Counted from the stretch's first letter, positions 21,943 to 34,377 are shown. The stretch: DNA of 64,000 nucleotides from Branchinecta lynchi (GCA_023053575.1 JAKZAP010000021.1:12896212-12960211), one strand, 5' to 3'. The notes: generated by a model not told the origin, from the letters alone. A program made the numbers and translations.

Positions 21943-22420
21943 AGTTTAACCGAAAAGGGCTAGGATACTACAGTCTAGTTACCCATCAGTTGTTCGCTTA
22001 AGTAATCTTGAAAACCCGATGAAAAAGCGTTAGTTTGTTTTTCTGATATTTCCAAATAATCGAGTATCCCATTGTGCTTGCCGCTCTTCCCGTTTTTGTG
22101 ATATCTCTATGGTGCCTGGAACATTTGGTAACAATACCAGCAGCAAACGAGTAAATAAATTGTGTAGCAAATAACCAAAGAAGTGTCTGGAGTCTGCAGT
22201 GCCAAAAACTAGGGCTAGATAGTGAGGTGTCTTGTCTAGTGATAGTGCAGTAAATTTTCGCGGGCGAACTGTGGACGGATTCACCATGGGAAAGCGTCCA
22301 CATTCCCAACGTCCCTACTGAAGACTACTGTGGACAGAATGAAAATCCACAATAGGTGTTGTAATAATTCAATGTATTTGAATCTAAGATGTAAAAATAA
22401 GTTGCCTGTTCAGTTAAACT
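21943..22420. mobile_element. TTAA-flanked MITE, family Y, copy 1 (piggyBac-type)
   Basis: TTAA at 21939-21942 and 22421-22424; termini AGTTTAACCGAA and its inverse AGTTTAACTGAA. Lies 220 bp upstream of the METTL24-like start codon, so it could affect that promoter. Confidence 0.65.
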
Positions 22421-22574
22421 TTAAGTTATCCTTAGATTGTCTATTGTCGTTTCCTTCACGGAAAATGACGTCATTCTCAACACAAATTTAATTTTTCGTC
22501 AAGCGAATCGAACGACAACAGACGAACGATTTTCATCATCGCTAGAACTTCGACGGAAATCATAGAACGAAAAA

Positions 22575-23832
22575 AACAAGATCAAAGGTTCCGATGGGAT
22601 CCCAAAAATTCAATATTTGATCCAGACAATTGGGTCTCGTCTTCGCCAGACTCCTGAACATTTTTACTATTAAAATTCAGAAATAGATTAAGGCCAAATA
22701 GCTAATCATCTGAGAAAACCAAGTGAAAACCAAGTTCAGAGATGGGTTCAGCATGCGTGTTTACCCCTATAAGTCATATCTGTTTTGACGGAAACTTCCA
22801 GACACTTCTGCCAATTTGCCGGTTTCGGCCGAATTCCGAAACTACTTGTCCGGCGAAAAAAGAATGCTCAAAAACGAACTCAGCGTATCTTTGTTCCCCA
22901 ATATTGAACATCTAATCAACTTCAAATAAAAATGTAACGAAATAAAAAATTTCCGGCTCCTCCCGGATTCCGGTCCAACTATATGCTCGGGTAAAAAATG
23001 ATTTTCATACACGGATTCAGCCTCTCTTCTTACCCCTAGGTCGGATATCTAATCAACTACAAATAAAACTTTAACTTTTTCCAGTTTTGCCGGATTCCGG
23101 GTGAACTACTTGCTCGGGTAGAAAATTATTTTCTCACAAGTGTTCAGAATGTCTTCTTACCCCTAAACCGAACATCTAATCAACTTCAAATAAAGCTTTT
23201 ACTTTTAACAAACTTTCCCTTTGTTGCCGGATTCCGGGCGAACTACTTATCCGGCGAGAAAATGGTTTTCACCATCGTGTTCAGCATGTCTTCTTACCCT
23301 GAAATCAAATATCTAATAAACTTCAAATAAAGCTTTTACTTTTAACAAACTTTCCCTTTTTTGCCGGATTACGGGCGAACTACTTATCCGGCGGGAAAAT
23401 GGTTTTCACCATCGTGTTCAGCATGTCCTCTTACTCCTAAATCGAACATCTAATCAACTTCAAATAAAACTTTTAATTTTAACAAACTTTCCGGTTTTGG
23501 CCGGATTCCGGGCGAACTACTTGTCCGATGTTTTCACCATCGTGTTCAGCATGTCTTCTTACCCCCTAATCGACTATCACACTATCTGTTTAAAAATATT
23601 TCATTTGCCCCTTAATTTAAACCCCCTCCGCCATCCCTAAATGTAGGGCAATAGAACCCATCTACGAAGTCGACCTTACTCTTGACCCAAAGAATCCTCA
23701 CACCAAGTTTCATCAAAATATCTCGTTCCCTTCGAGAGTTATAGTGCGCACAGACGGAGAGACGGACGGACGGACGGACAACTTTTGCGATGTCATAGGT
23801 ATCCCGCCACTTACGTTTTGGGATCCCAAAAA
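22575..23832 (+). mobile_element. HINE-like element, family B, longest copy
   Basis: Starts gatgggatcccaaaaattc; six core units at about 22822, 22965, 23089, 23226, 23362 and 23495 (period 124-137 bp) around gccggattccgggcgaac; then the accaagtttcatc block, a gacggacgg microsatellite at about 23753-23779 and ttttgggatcccaaaa. Confidence 0.75.
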
Positions 23833-23834
23833 CT

Positions 23835-24424
23835 GGTCTCGGGAATTTCGGACATTATCCGACGGATTCGTAGAACTACGACTACAGCTTTAAATAAACA
23901 ACAACAGCGCTACGCCATAGTTGAATAGAACGACATCTAGGGCTGGTCGTCAGAAATATATGAATGATTTATGAATGATTTATTTGCACATTAAAGCCAT
24001 CCGGCCATCATGCAACAAAACGAAAAAAAAGTGAACAATCTTACATGCTCATATACACACTAACACACTCTTAATATTTTTAATTTACATTGAATACTTT
24101 ATTAGCACTAAAAACACAATTTCCACATCAGAAGAAATCTTTCCGGTGTTAATAGATAACTGCTGATGAATCGAACGCGGCTCATATTTGCCCTCCGTGA
24201 CGAAAGGGACTAGTTTTACCAGTGCTGCAAAAAATACCAACATTGCTGAAAATTATTCATCTTGGTACTTAAAAATCATTTTATTTCATGGTAACGGCTC
24301 GTACTTTTGGAACAGAAAAAGAACTTGTATGAGAACATATCCGTGTTTTGGAACCCAAAGCGTTCGTGACGCGCGAACATTAGGTGAGAAAATCCGACTA
24401 CCTTTGTACTAGATATCTGAGACT
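23835..24424. other. No gene recognised
   Basis: Spacer with a 10-bp direct repeat (gaatgattta) near 23960; possible retroelement tail at 23960-24010. Confidence 0.4.
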
Positions 24425-25110
24425 TATGATGTCGCCGGACAAGTATTTCGCCCAAAACCCGGCCGAAACCGAAAAATTAGTTAAAAGTAAAAGTTTTATC
24501 TGAAACTGAGCAGATAGACGTTGAGGTAGGGAAATATGCAATTCTTTTAAACTTCGTTTTCTTGCCGGGCAAATAAATTGTCTGGAATCGGTCCGAATCC
24601 GGAAATTTGGCAGTCGATGGGGGATTTGATGTAGGCTGGATAAAGGTGTAAGATTACATGAGCTCCATCTAATGTAGCGTTTACATGGACAAGAAATCCC
24701 ATTGAGCAGAAAGGAATTCCGGTAGACTCGAAAGGATTCCTTTCGTGAAGACGAGTAGAATTTTTTTTTAGCAGGACGGGAATCCTTTCATGATGAATGG
24801 AATTCCGGTCTACTTGATAGGAATCTTGTCGGTGGCGCTGATAAAAAATACTAAAAAAAGTCTAGCTAGCTTTTGAGAGCAGCAATCATCAGTACTGATG
24901 TCATAAATGCTTTCAAAACATTTTGTATTGGCTAGTGAATTTATTTATGTCAGATTTTCTGGTTTGAAGAATTAATTTTTTTCCCTCTGCGTGTAAGCAT
25001 AATCTTGTCACCAACATCGGATTCTGTTCAAATTTTCCTGTAGTTGTAAATGCTGCTTAAGTTTTTGTGTCGGACAACTAGTTCGACTGGAATCAGGCCA
25101 AAACCGAAAG
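24425..25110 (-). mobile_element. HINE-like family B core, inverted, split by family I element
   Basis: Reverse-complement core units (cggccgaaaccgaaaaatt) at 24425-24660 and 25060-25110, interrupted by the TIR element at 24674-25060. Confidence 0.55.
24674..25060. mobile_element. TIR element, family I, copy 2
   Basis: gtagcgtttacatggacaag ... gtagttgtaaatgctgc, with the same internal palindrome. Inserted in an inverted HINE-B core. Confidence 0.65.
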
Positions 25111-26440
25111 ATTTGTTCAAATAAGTTATGCTAGAATTGGTTGGTGTTCAAACAGGGGCGCCGACCGAGATACTTAACTTATTTTTTTATGCTAGAATCC
25201 GGCAATATCCTGAATTTTGTATTTCTCATAACTGCCTGATAATTTCAGGAAGCACTCTGTTCAGTCGATGTTTTCGTACCAGTTTTGGTAACAGGGTAAG
25301 AATGTATTTAAATTGTCTGTACTTTAAGGAATGCGTCATTAGTTTTGTTGAAGAAAAAAATCTTCGTGGGACGTACCATTTTAAAGTTCAATGGGCACAT
25401 CAAACTACCCCAATCCAACTCTGTATCAACCTAGGAACAATGCTTACCCCCTAGATCAGCAGCTTTTTCAACAGTTTCCTCTCTGTGATATTTCAAAACG
25501 TAATTTTTTGAGCCAGTACATGTTCAATTTACTAGCTTGGACAAAGATAAAAGTGATGTTTCTTATAATACTTAGTAGATCTTTATTTTATGCATAAATC
25601 AGCTTGTATGATTCAGATTTGAATAGGTTATTTGTTTTTGAGTGATTTTTGTAGCTATGTTATTTTTTATAAGCTTATTGTATATTCTGATACATTTTAT
25701 AAAGCAAGTCGATCAAGCTTCACAACACTATTCCACAAAGAAAAACTTTTAATAGGCACTTTAAGCCATGGAACTTCTGATGAAACACTAGAACAATCAG
25801 GTAAACTGCATCTGCGGCTTGACTTTGGTGACATCTCAAATATATCCTTTTCTATCAAGCAAGTTTTTGAATTTCCTGCCACGATATCCCAGCTCCTAAG
25901 ATTTGGATCGCCGAAATGCCAGAGAGGTACAGACAAGGGATAACAAGAAAACGGTCGATTTTCGTAGCGCCTTTTAAAGGAAGTCGGAAATATTTATTTG
26001 TGAAGCATTTAATACAAAGTAAAGCATTAGAAGTGTTCATTGTGCTTTAAAGGTTTCGAGGGGTTGATAACTTCAGCGTTTATTGGATAGCCAATAAACA
26101 AAACCAAGTGTTGCTCCTGCAACACTACACGTTGCCCAGGCAACGTAAACCTAGTACTACCCTATGAATGTTACGCTCGTGTTCTGATGTAAACCGGCAA
26201 ATTTGGAAAGAATAACTTTCTCCAACCAGACTGATAACGACAGTGTTAGATATAGATAAAGAACCATGGTGGATCCGAACATCTTCCAGGCTTTCCACTA
26301 TCACTGGCGTTTCCGTCGTATCTCGGTTATTAGAAAAGGAATCACCAAACGGATTTGCTGGAATTCAGTATCATGGCTCCTGACCCTTAACTGTCAACCA
26401 AAACAGGGCTCCTGCCGCAGATTAGTGACCCTGTCTTAAA
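25111..26440. other. Spacer with unexplained open frames
   Basis: A plus-strand frame from ATG 25391 reads MGTSNYPNPTLYQPRNNAYP and continues LDQQLFQQFPLCD, resembling a low-complexity protein N-terminus. A 47-bp segment (25249-25295) is bounded by good splice sites. A minus-strand frame (25936-25697) reads PLWHFGDPNLRSWDIVAGNS. None has a recognised family. Confidence 0.25.
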
Positions 26441-26464
26441 GGACCTGTCTCACCTATAATACTA

Positions 26465-26930
26465 ACGCAACTTACTTCGATAATAGCTGTATTCCTAAAA
26501 CCCGGAGACCAAAATTAGTTTGGGCTAAAAGATAGATTTTCATGATCTACAAGGACACATGATCGTCATTAACTCAAGGCTTACAAGTGAAATCTTTGAA
26601 GTGCTCACCTAAACCGCAAAAAAGGAAACAACGCATTTAATGATCCCCAAGGGCCCGTGATAATTTCTTCTTCAAGGGCTTTGCTTACAACTGAATTTCT
26701 AGTCTTCTTAAGGCGCTCTTCATTACCACCCAACGGTCTATGAACATTCGTGCATCAAAGGTTTTACTTACAAACTGATTTCTAGCCCCTTAAAGTGCGG
26801 CATAATTACTGCAAAGTGCACAAAAAAAAACTTTGGACTAAATGATAATCTTCGTGATCCCCAACGGCCTATGAACATTCGTGCCTCAAAAGGTTTTGTT
26901 TGCAAAAGAGCATGGTGAACTAGCTCATGT
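26465..26930 (+). repeat. Degenerate tandem repeat
   Basis: Blocks gatccccaa(c/g)ggcc, tatgaacattcgtgc(a/c)tcaa, aggttttacttacaaactga recur three to four times at roughly 110-140 bp. Confidence 0.5.
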
Positions 26931-27185
26931 TTTTAATTTGACAACTCAAAAAAATAGAGACGACATATAATATTGTAAAGGAAGAAGAAAAAGTGAATTT
27001 TGGATGTAAATGTGCTCTACAGTAACATAATCATGCGATGCGAGATGCTTCTCGCTGCCTTGAAGTTGCTAGTTATAGCTTGAGATTTACGCTATATGCA
27101 TAGCTTGAGATTTATGGTAGTTGTCCCAGAGCCAGAAGTTCATTGCCCTTAGCTGGAAAACAAATTTCGTCTATGAAACTTTTAG

Positions 27186-28100
27186 TTATGTAGAGACTGC
27201 GACGCGAAAACAAGAACAAGCTCATGAGTGATGATGTGGTGATGTTCATAACAAAAGTAATGACAGAAAACAAATACGTCATGTAGAATTTTCTCCAGGG
27301 ATATTTCGGCCGTTCTTGGCAATGGTCCTTTCCAAAAGAACATTCCAGAAAATGTGAAGAAATCTCGGGTAGCCCTGTAGTTATGTAGAGACCGTGACGC
27401 GAAAACAAGAAAAGCTCATGAGTGATGATGTGGTGATGTTCATAACAAAAGTAATGACAGAAAACAAATACGTCATATAGTATTTTCTCCAGGGATATTT
27501 CGGCCCTTCTTGGCAATGGTCCTTTCCAAAAGAACATTCCAGAAAATGTGAAGAAATCGCGGGTAGCCCTGTAGTTATGTAGAGACCGTGACGCGAAAAC
27601 AAGAAAAGCTCATGAGTGATGATGTGGTGATGTTCATAACAAAAGTAATGACAGAAAACAAATACGTCATATAGAATTTTCTCCAGGGATATTTCGGCCC
27701 TTCTTGGCAATGGTCCTTTCCAAAAGAACATTCCAGAAAATGTGAAGAAATCTCGGGTAGCCCTGTAGTTATGTAGAGACCGTGACGCGAAAACAAGAAC
27801 AAGCTCATGAGTGATGATGTGGTGATGTTCATAACAAAAGTAATGAAACAAAACAAATACGTCATATAGAATTTTCTCCAGGGATTTTTCGGCCCTTCTT
27901 GGCAATGGTCCTTTCCAAAAGAACATTCCAGAAAATGTGAAGAAATCTCGGGTAGCCCTGTAGTTATGTAGAGACCGTGACGCGAAAACAAGAAAAAGCT
28001 CATGAGTGATGATGTGGTGATGTTCATAACAAAAGTAATGAAACAAAACAAATACGTCATATAGAATGTTCTCCAGGGATTTTTCGGCCCTTCTTGGCAA
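27186..28100. repeat. 195-bp tandem array (about 4.7 units)
   Basis: Units start (ttatgtagagac) at 27186, 27381, 27575, 27769 and 27964, so the period is 194-195 bp. Identity between units is very high. Each unit holds cggcccttcttggcaatggt, the stem of the Penelope-like repeat, in inverse orientation. Confidence 0.9.
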
Positions 28101-28429
28101 GGCTGGAATAAATGGACCTGTATCAAATGACAAATGATTGTCACGCTGAGCTTCATTAGTATTTTGACGGTATATTGTTTAGATGTGTTAGTTATTAATG
28201 TGTGTTTATATATTTTCTTTTTCTTGCCTATTATTTAGCTTTTGCTATTGTGGCAACTTTTCCATTAAACCTAAACCTTAAACCTTAGTAAAATTATCTG
28301 CTCAGGGTTCCGCCATGGACAAATGAATACAGTCTTCCCGACAAGTATGGAGGAGCACGACCCCTCTACGGTTGGCAGTGTACGGTCGTGTACCATGATG
28401 GGTTATAAATCAGTAATAATGATAATAAG
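28101..28429. other. Possible retroelement tail
   Basis: Ends with attaaacctaaaccttaaac near 28264, a short-unit 3' microsatellite as in LINEs. No domain. Confidence 0.3.
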
Positions 28430-28760
28430 TAAAGATGGTGTAAGTAATTCATTTATTTATAACCCGCTATTTTGAAAAAGCGGAATAAATAAAAAAGAAA
28501 ATAAATAAAACACACATAAAAAGACACTTAATTTTCAATCTTCGGCCAGGAATCAGTGGATAACGTCGTGCGCTGGTTTGGCCCTTTTATCCATGATTTT
28601 TCATAGCGACGAAGAAACATCCAAAAGGTTAACACTTGCATCTTGACTTTTGAACTTCTCCGTCAATGTTTGATTATGACATAATTTCGACAAGTGGAGC
28701 AGGTGCTTTGCATATTTGAAATAACATGACCTCATCTTTTTAATCTCCTTCTTTGTGTTG
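28430..28760 (-). mobile_element. LINE 3'-end fragment, same family as 39785-41640
   Basis: The end with aagtaattcatttatttataacccgc, an inverted GCTTTTT/AAAAAGC hairpin, and the C-terminal coding remnant (cacttgtcgaaattatg on the minus strand) align with the 3' part of the larger copy. Confidence 0.7.
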
Positions 28761-29030
28761 TCGGGGAAGGTCCAATAGTGATTCCTTCTCTGCCGTGTCT
28801 GATTATCCTAGCGTACGTCAACACCCTAAGTGGAACACCTGGATCGTCTTCCAACACAGGATTCGCGTAACAACACTTTCAGAAATACTGTGGCCATCTC
28901 CAATTTCCTTAGACATACGTAATTTTCAGTTTTCCTATTTGCCTTCAGTTTGCCTAATTTTTTCCTCGTCGCTTCCGGAAGTCTTGCAGCGCGCTTAGAG
29001 TGGATGGATCGGGACGGGAATGGCAGGGAG
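28761..29030 (-). other. Possible transposase relic
   Basis: One minus-strand frame reads MSKEIGDGHSISESVVTRIL, a helix-turn-helix-like stretch of the sort seen in Tc1/mariner transposases, then breaks. Weak. Confidence 0.2.
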
Positions 29031-29655
29031 GACAAGCAAACCATTTATAGAACCGGACCGGCTCTTGCTCTGTTGGGTCCCGGAAATCTTGTGGCACAAC
29101 TCTCGGGCGATTGATCCGATTCAGGTGGAATTTTAGTTTTCCACAGCGGACGACATAGATGGTCCTTTTACAGGTCAGGACCGGATCCGGCCACCGAGTT
29201 CTATTACAGCCAGATGATTTCTATCACTTTTTTCGGCTAATTTTCCGTCACGTCCACGCAAATCCTTTCGCAACCCCGATTACGGACAAAGCTACCCTAT
29301 CACTCGTTAGCATCTAATGGGATTTCAGTTTCCAAAATGTCTAGTCTGTCTAAATAAGCGGTAATGCTGAACGCGGAATTTGTGTTTACCGGTTGATCCT
29401 ACTCTTTCAGCTTGTGCTATATGAGAGTCTATCACTTCGGTCCTCGCTGAACTAAGTACATATAGCCTAGGCGCCGTTAAAACAAGACCAAAGATTTCGA
29501 TGTGGACCCCAACCGCGAATATTTATCGAACCTTCGTCTAGACTGACAGATCCAGTCTTCCTTAGATCCCATAATAATGTTATTTATTCCTAATCAACAA
29601 GCCACCGCGAAAAACGAGGACGGACCCCTGTTCTTTTGGTATTCGTCTTCCTTAA

Positions 29656-30028
29656 AGGACCCCTCGCACTATTTAGACTTCAACTTACAGTATATTAATA
29701 TATTTGAATACTTTAAAACTACGCTATGCTTTAACAAATAACCGACGGTTTTGGCTGTTTTAAGTCTTTTCCACCCGTTGACTTACAGAGAAAACAGGGA
29801 AACAATTTACATAACCGTTTTTTTTCTGATTGAAAAACTCCTCGCTGGCAACCGTTGACAGCGTGATACACATCGAAGGTAGCAAAACACGGTAAGTGAG
29901 AAAATCAGCGTGGGTTTGTTAGAGTTCTGTAGGAAATTGGGATGACGGGGTTTAGGACTATTTGGAGTTATTATGGAAGTAGATTGTGTTAGTATTATAG
30001 GGCGTTGCGTTAGTATTATACGAGTCCT
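29656..30028. mobile_element. TTAA-flanked element, family Z, copy 1
   Basis: TTAA at 29652-29655 and 30029-30032; ends AGGACCCCTCG and (inverse) AGGACTCGTATAATAC. Interior with gttgacagcgtg and gttagtattat. Related pieces at 3673-3822 and 26441-26500. Confidence 0.6.
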
Positions 30029-30175
30029 TTAAAATGCCTGTCAAGTTCCGTCGTCGTAGCACATCTGGAAGTAACCTAACTCGCGATCACCGCACTGACC
30101 GACCGACCGACCGAAGAAAAAGTAATCTACAGCTGGCACTTGGCCGGAAGGCAAGTGCCATAAAAATTACAGACC
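30020..30175 (+). mobile_element. HINE-like family A, 3' end fragment
   Basis: tgtcaagttccgtcgtc, a gaccgaccgaccgaccg microsatellite, and the terminal hairpin ggcacttggccggaaggcaa. A minus-strand scrap of the same family lies at about 29030-29190. Confidence 0.6.
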
Positions 30176-30334
30176 TTCTAAAATCCGGCCTACAAATGGC
30201 AGTCCGTGAATTTGTCGCAGACAGACGAAAGAGAGACCCTCCGAGCATGCGGTTTGCATCAAGGATTCCAAATATTATATCGCTTATAGCCACTCTTTTT
30301 TCTTGCACCACGGGCCCCCTTCCCAACACCATCA

Positions 30335-30601
30335 GCCATGGCATGGGATTTTTAACGATTCCATTCACGTTTCAACCTCATGAAAAGTTGACCGTCCCAA
30401 CCTTCTCGAAATAGTAACGAAGTAACTATTTGCTTACCACGCTCGGGAGCGTAGTAATTACGATCTGTGTGAGTGATTGGCTCGATCAGTCTGCGGCACG
30501 ATTTCGCCAAAAATAGAAAATTCGTTCCAGCTTTGACATCAAGAAGCCAGGATCCATGACGTCACGCGTAGTAACTACGGTAAGTAGGGTGGGACACGCT
30601 C
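30335..30601. mobile_element. TIR element, family W, copy 2 (inverted)
   Basis: Matches the family W interior (gcttaccacgctcgggagcg) and ends gggtgggacacgctc. The left end is not clear; it could extend to about 30243. Confidence 0.6.
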
Positions 30602-30609
30602 TTCACCTC

Positions 30610-31640
30610 ACGCTGCACAGGCTAAGTCCTTGAGACGATATAACTTAAGACTATAGCGAGTATTCGGCATCTACTGCGCACGAAATACAAAATACCTCTA
30701 CAACCGAACAACAGAACTGATCCTTAACTTTGTAAAAAAAAACTGTTGGCAAATGAGAACAATCGGTCATTGCTCCCCCCTGATGCTCCGAAAAATAGCA
30801 GGACAAGACAGTAAAATAAACTAGTGCCTGTCAGAGGACGAACCTCAAGGTTCATGAACTCGTTTGTGCCCTTTTTTACAGAGACTTTTAACAAAGCGAA
30901 TAACTAGTATAATTTATTTATTTTATTAATGTACGACCAGCGTAATTTAGCATCTTCTAACGAAGAAAGCTACGAAGTTGGTTTATCAATAAACGATTTG
31001 ATTGATTGATTGATCGATTTGAAATCCCCGGAGTATGCGGGCTGCTAATGACGCCAATCACCAACAAGTAAGCTAATTAATTCGTGTTTCAGTTCTTCTT
31101 TAATTTTTACTCCAAAACAAAGTATAAATAAATAAAGCAATGAGATACATACTGCCTCACAGATATAGCCTAAGTTCAAACTAAAACTAAAACTTGATAT
31201 ATGCAGACACAGCTTGTAGAAATAAGGGTGCGTTCCAACCTTGTAGCAGTGGTGGCAAAAAGCTAACATTGTCATTACCATATCATCAAGGGCTATAGGT
31301 TAGGTTCCACGGACTTGTTATCTTTCACAATCGTTATGTTGTTACTTTCTTTCCGTAGTCCCGCACGATAAGAAAATTAGCTCCTCCTTCTTACCATTTT
31401 TGTCCCAAAAGAGTTATGATTGTAACAATAACAGAAATATCATTTAACACAAGGGTGCGCAACCACGTAGGCGTTATATGTTATGTGTTATCAGACTTCT
31501 GACAGTGTAAGAGGTTCCGGCTGTCCAGATTTTCTGAAATATCATAATTTTGTTATGCAAGCTTTCCAAATTTTCTTCCACTTTTACGTTTTGCTTTCTT
31601 CAAAATCAGGGTCAGTAGGACTAGGTTTCGGATGAATTCA
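30610..31640. other. Unassigned spacer
   Basis: Contains a gattgattgattgat microsatellite at about 30995-31015 after an aataaacg motif (possible LINE tail). Otherwise nothing. Confidence 0.35.
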
Positions 31641-31645
31641 AACGA

Positions 31646-31813
31646 CACTGTAAACAAAAATCTTGCAGTATTTGCTACTGGGATTAATATTATCTATACT
31701 GGGGTAATATTTTTCCAATTCGGATTAATCTTATCCCAGTTGAGATAAGATTAATCCCAGTAGTAAATACTACAGTTAACTTTAATCCTTTCTCGGAGAA
31801 ACCTTTTACAGTG
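31646..31813. mobile_element. Tc1/mariner-type MITE, family M, copy 2
   Basis: Same termini and interior, but the TA duplication is not preserved (GA left, AG right). Confidence 0.78.
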
Positions 31814-31814
31814 A

Positions 31815-32712
31815 GGTGTGATAAGCTGCATAGCGCTATACTTGATGTTTACGATCTATAACATGCCCTTGTTCAAACTGAAACTGAAAAGGTTCGTGTC
31901 TACGCGACATCAGTGCTGCCGCACTAATACAATTTTTCGACCAAAAAATCAGAATAAAGGATAGGATCTCCTCCTCATACAACAAAACCTAAGACTCCAA
32001 TGGCTAGCATAGCATAGATTTTTTCTAATCCTCGAACTAATAATAAGCAGTCGTAACAGAACAAAACTCGTTCTTTCGAAGAAAAGTTGTTACTTCAGCT
32101 TCCAACAAAGTGAACTTTTGTGCTCCCCCCGGCAACCCTGACGAAGCTGCTCTTTACTGGGGCCGATGGCGGAGCCCAGCCAAGCCATCTGATTGGCTCT
32201 GCATAAGACAAAGTAGAACCGGGGTCCATTCTCCTTATACTGCTAATTACAGCGCGCCCCGAGGAAAAGAGGAATCTGTGTAGGCCGTATCACACATTAT
32301 TACATCTACCTGAACAATGCATTAAAGATTCCAGCTCTAGATAAATAGAACTGCAAGTTCGTTGAAGATCCCACATCCCAAAATTAGATTATCTGTTGCA
32401 AGAGTGATGGGCGGACCGGCCCAAATCAGACAAACCCCCCTAACAAAACCATCCATAAATAGTTCACATTTGAGGCCGTGATTCCCTTCCTTGCTTTCAA
32501 ACATACACCAGTGTCGACGACCATGAACCTGACGGCCACGCCATCTAATGGGAAATTACAGCACCAGAGCTTGTTTGCTCATGTGCCAGTTCAGCGCCTC
32601 AAGCGGACTAGTTTCTGAAAGTACCCCGTTGTCTCGTTATCAAGCAATCAAGTTTAATTTCAAATAGCTTAAAGCTAGAAGAGGTCAATAAAGTTATCAT
32701 GAAGAGTTCTGC
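31815..32712. other. Unassigned spacer
   Basis: No frame, repeat or family recognised. Confidence 0.4.
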
Positions 32713-33367
32713 CCGGGCCTCAATATAACACCTGGTAATAACGCCGGTAATAAGACTGTCTTATGCCTGGGCCACATTCAGTCACATCTGTACGTAATTT
32801 GGTTTGGTAATTTGGTTATTACCCACTCTTACTTTTCATCCTAGTTACACCTTGAACGAAGGAATTCAAGAGAAATTAGCATCATCATCACTCACATGTA
32901 AACAAAACTGGCTAAAGTCAGTGACTCTGGTCTGTGATTGGTCCAAACACTCCAAAGTTACGTTTCAAAATGGCTGAGATGGATTTTTCCATCTCGACTA
33001 TCTTACCTTTTCAGCGTCTTTTCTTCCCAATTTCGACCGTAAGACGGTCTTATTACCGGCGTTATTACCAGGTGTGACTATAGTGGGGCCCGGACATTAC
33101 GGTCGAAACTGGGAAGAAAAGACGCTGAAAACGTAAGATAGCCGAGATGGAAAAATCCATCTCCGCCATTTTGAAACGTATTTTTAGAGTGTTTGGACCA
33201 ATCACAGACCAGAGTGACTGACTTTAGCCAGTTGTGTTTAGCTTTGAGTGATGATGGTGGTAATATGTCTTGAAATTCTTCGTTCCAGGTGTGACCAGGA
33301 TGAGACGTAAGAGTGGGTAGTAACCAAATTAACGAACCGAATTACGTACAGATGTGACTGAATGTGG
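32713..33367. repeat. Interleaved inverted repeats (A-B-A'-B')
   Basis: Arm A (about 32713-32765; includes cacctggtaataacgccgg) pairs with 33040-33093. Arm B (about 32772-33030; starts gccacattcagtcacatctg) pairs with 33095-33367. The order A, B, A', B' means the two pairings interlock. Confidence 0.7.
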
Positions 33368-33369
33368 CC

Positions 33370-33730
33370 GGTGCATTAGAATCAACACTTGTGAGTCTTG
33401 TGACAGAGAGATAGTAAATTATGGATCAATAGGTAATGATCAGGACAATATAGCTTTCACTATCTACTCTCCAAAGACAGTGCAAAACTTTCATAGCTCG
33501 GGCTGCGGACCGCAGATCTGTCAATGCGTTGCGTTGATTGTATTTTGGTTAAAGTGTTAGGTAGACTTCATTTAGGATAGTGTAGGCTAATTGTTTTTTA
33601 AATGACGTAGAGTTTTTATGAAAGTATATGGTCTAGTTACTAGTTTGTAGACCGATTGTATGAATTTTATTATATTTTTTTTTTACTCGCCAGCTTTGGC
33701 GGATACAAATAAATGAATTGAATTGAATTT
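33370..33730 (+). mobile_element. Probable non-LTR retrotransposon 3' end
   Basis: A T-rich stretch, a short hairpin (gccagctttggc), acaaataaatg and a terminal attga repeat (about 33705-33730) have the layout of a LINE 3' UTR. No RT is attached. Confidence 0.4.
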
Positions 33731-34003
33731 CTACTCGATCAACTTGGATCTATTTAATATATTTGTGTCACGGATTGTGAAGCACACAGTCAAGAATAAA
33801 TAAGGGGAAAACTGAAAACTCGCATAACCTCGATGTCAGCATGATGGATTGTTTTTTTTTGCCATCTTTTTTACCGGAGGTGGAGCCTGGGTGGAGCTTC
33901 GCATGTTGCCTCATGAAGTATTTAGTAGTTACTTCCAGAGCAAAAGTGATGAAGCAGTCAGAAACAGTGCTAATTTCTGAGGATTGAAGAAACGGAAACG
34001 ACT

Positions 34004-34093
34004 TCCAGTCTCGGGTCAGATAGGCAATAAGAAGCTTATGTTACGACTTCCAGTATCGGGTCAGATAGGCAATAAGAAGCTTATGTTATCACA
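34004..34093 (+). repeat. 45-bp tandem duplication
   Basis: Two nearly identical copies of gacttccagt[ca]tcgggtcag followed by ataggcaataagaagcttat, one after the other. Confidence 0.8.
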
Positions 34094-34219
34094 ACCCTTC
34101 ACAAAGACGATTGTCCCTTATTTATTCATAACACAGGTACTGAAAGTCTTCGATGAGACAATGAACTTTTAGAAACTAGCTTGGAAGCGCTGTACTGTAA
34201 TGTGGAAAAATTGATTATA

Positions 34220-34377
34220 CACTGTAAAAAAAATCTTGGCAGTATTTGCTACTGGGATTAATTTTATCTTTATCGAGATAAGATTACCCCTGATTCGGAT
34301 TAATTTCATCCCAATAGAGATAAGATTAATCCCAGTAGCAAATACAGCATCCTTATTCGGCGAAACTTTTTAAAGTG
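34220..34377. mobile_element. Tc1/mariner-type MITE, family M, copy 3
   Basis: TA on both sides; lies 190 bp downstream of the neuferricin stop codon. Confidence 0.82.

Noticed and set aside
27381..28133. A 250-codon minus-strand open frame with internal repeats
   Set aside because: It is the translation of the 195-bp tandem array. The period is 194-195, so the phase drifts, other frames are also open, and no start or family supports it.
28260..28285. Telomere-like aaacctaaaccttaaacc
   Set aside because: Units are irregular and few, and the stretch fits a retroelement 3' tail better than a telomeric repeat.
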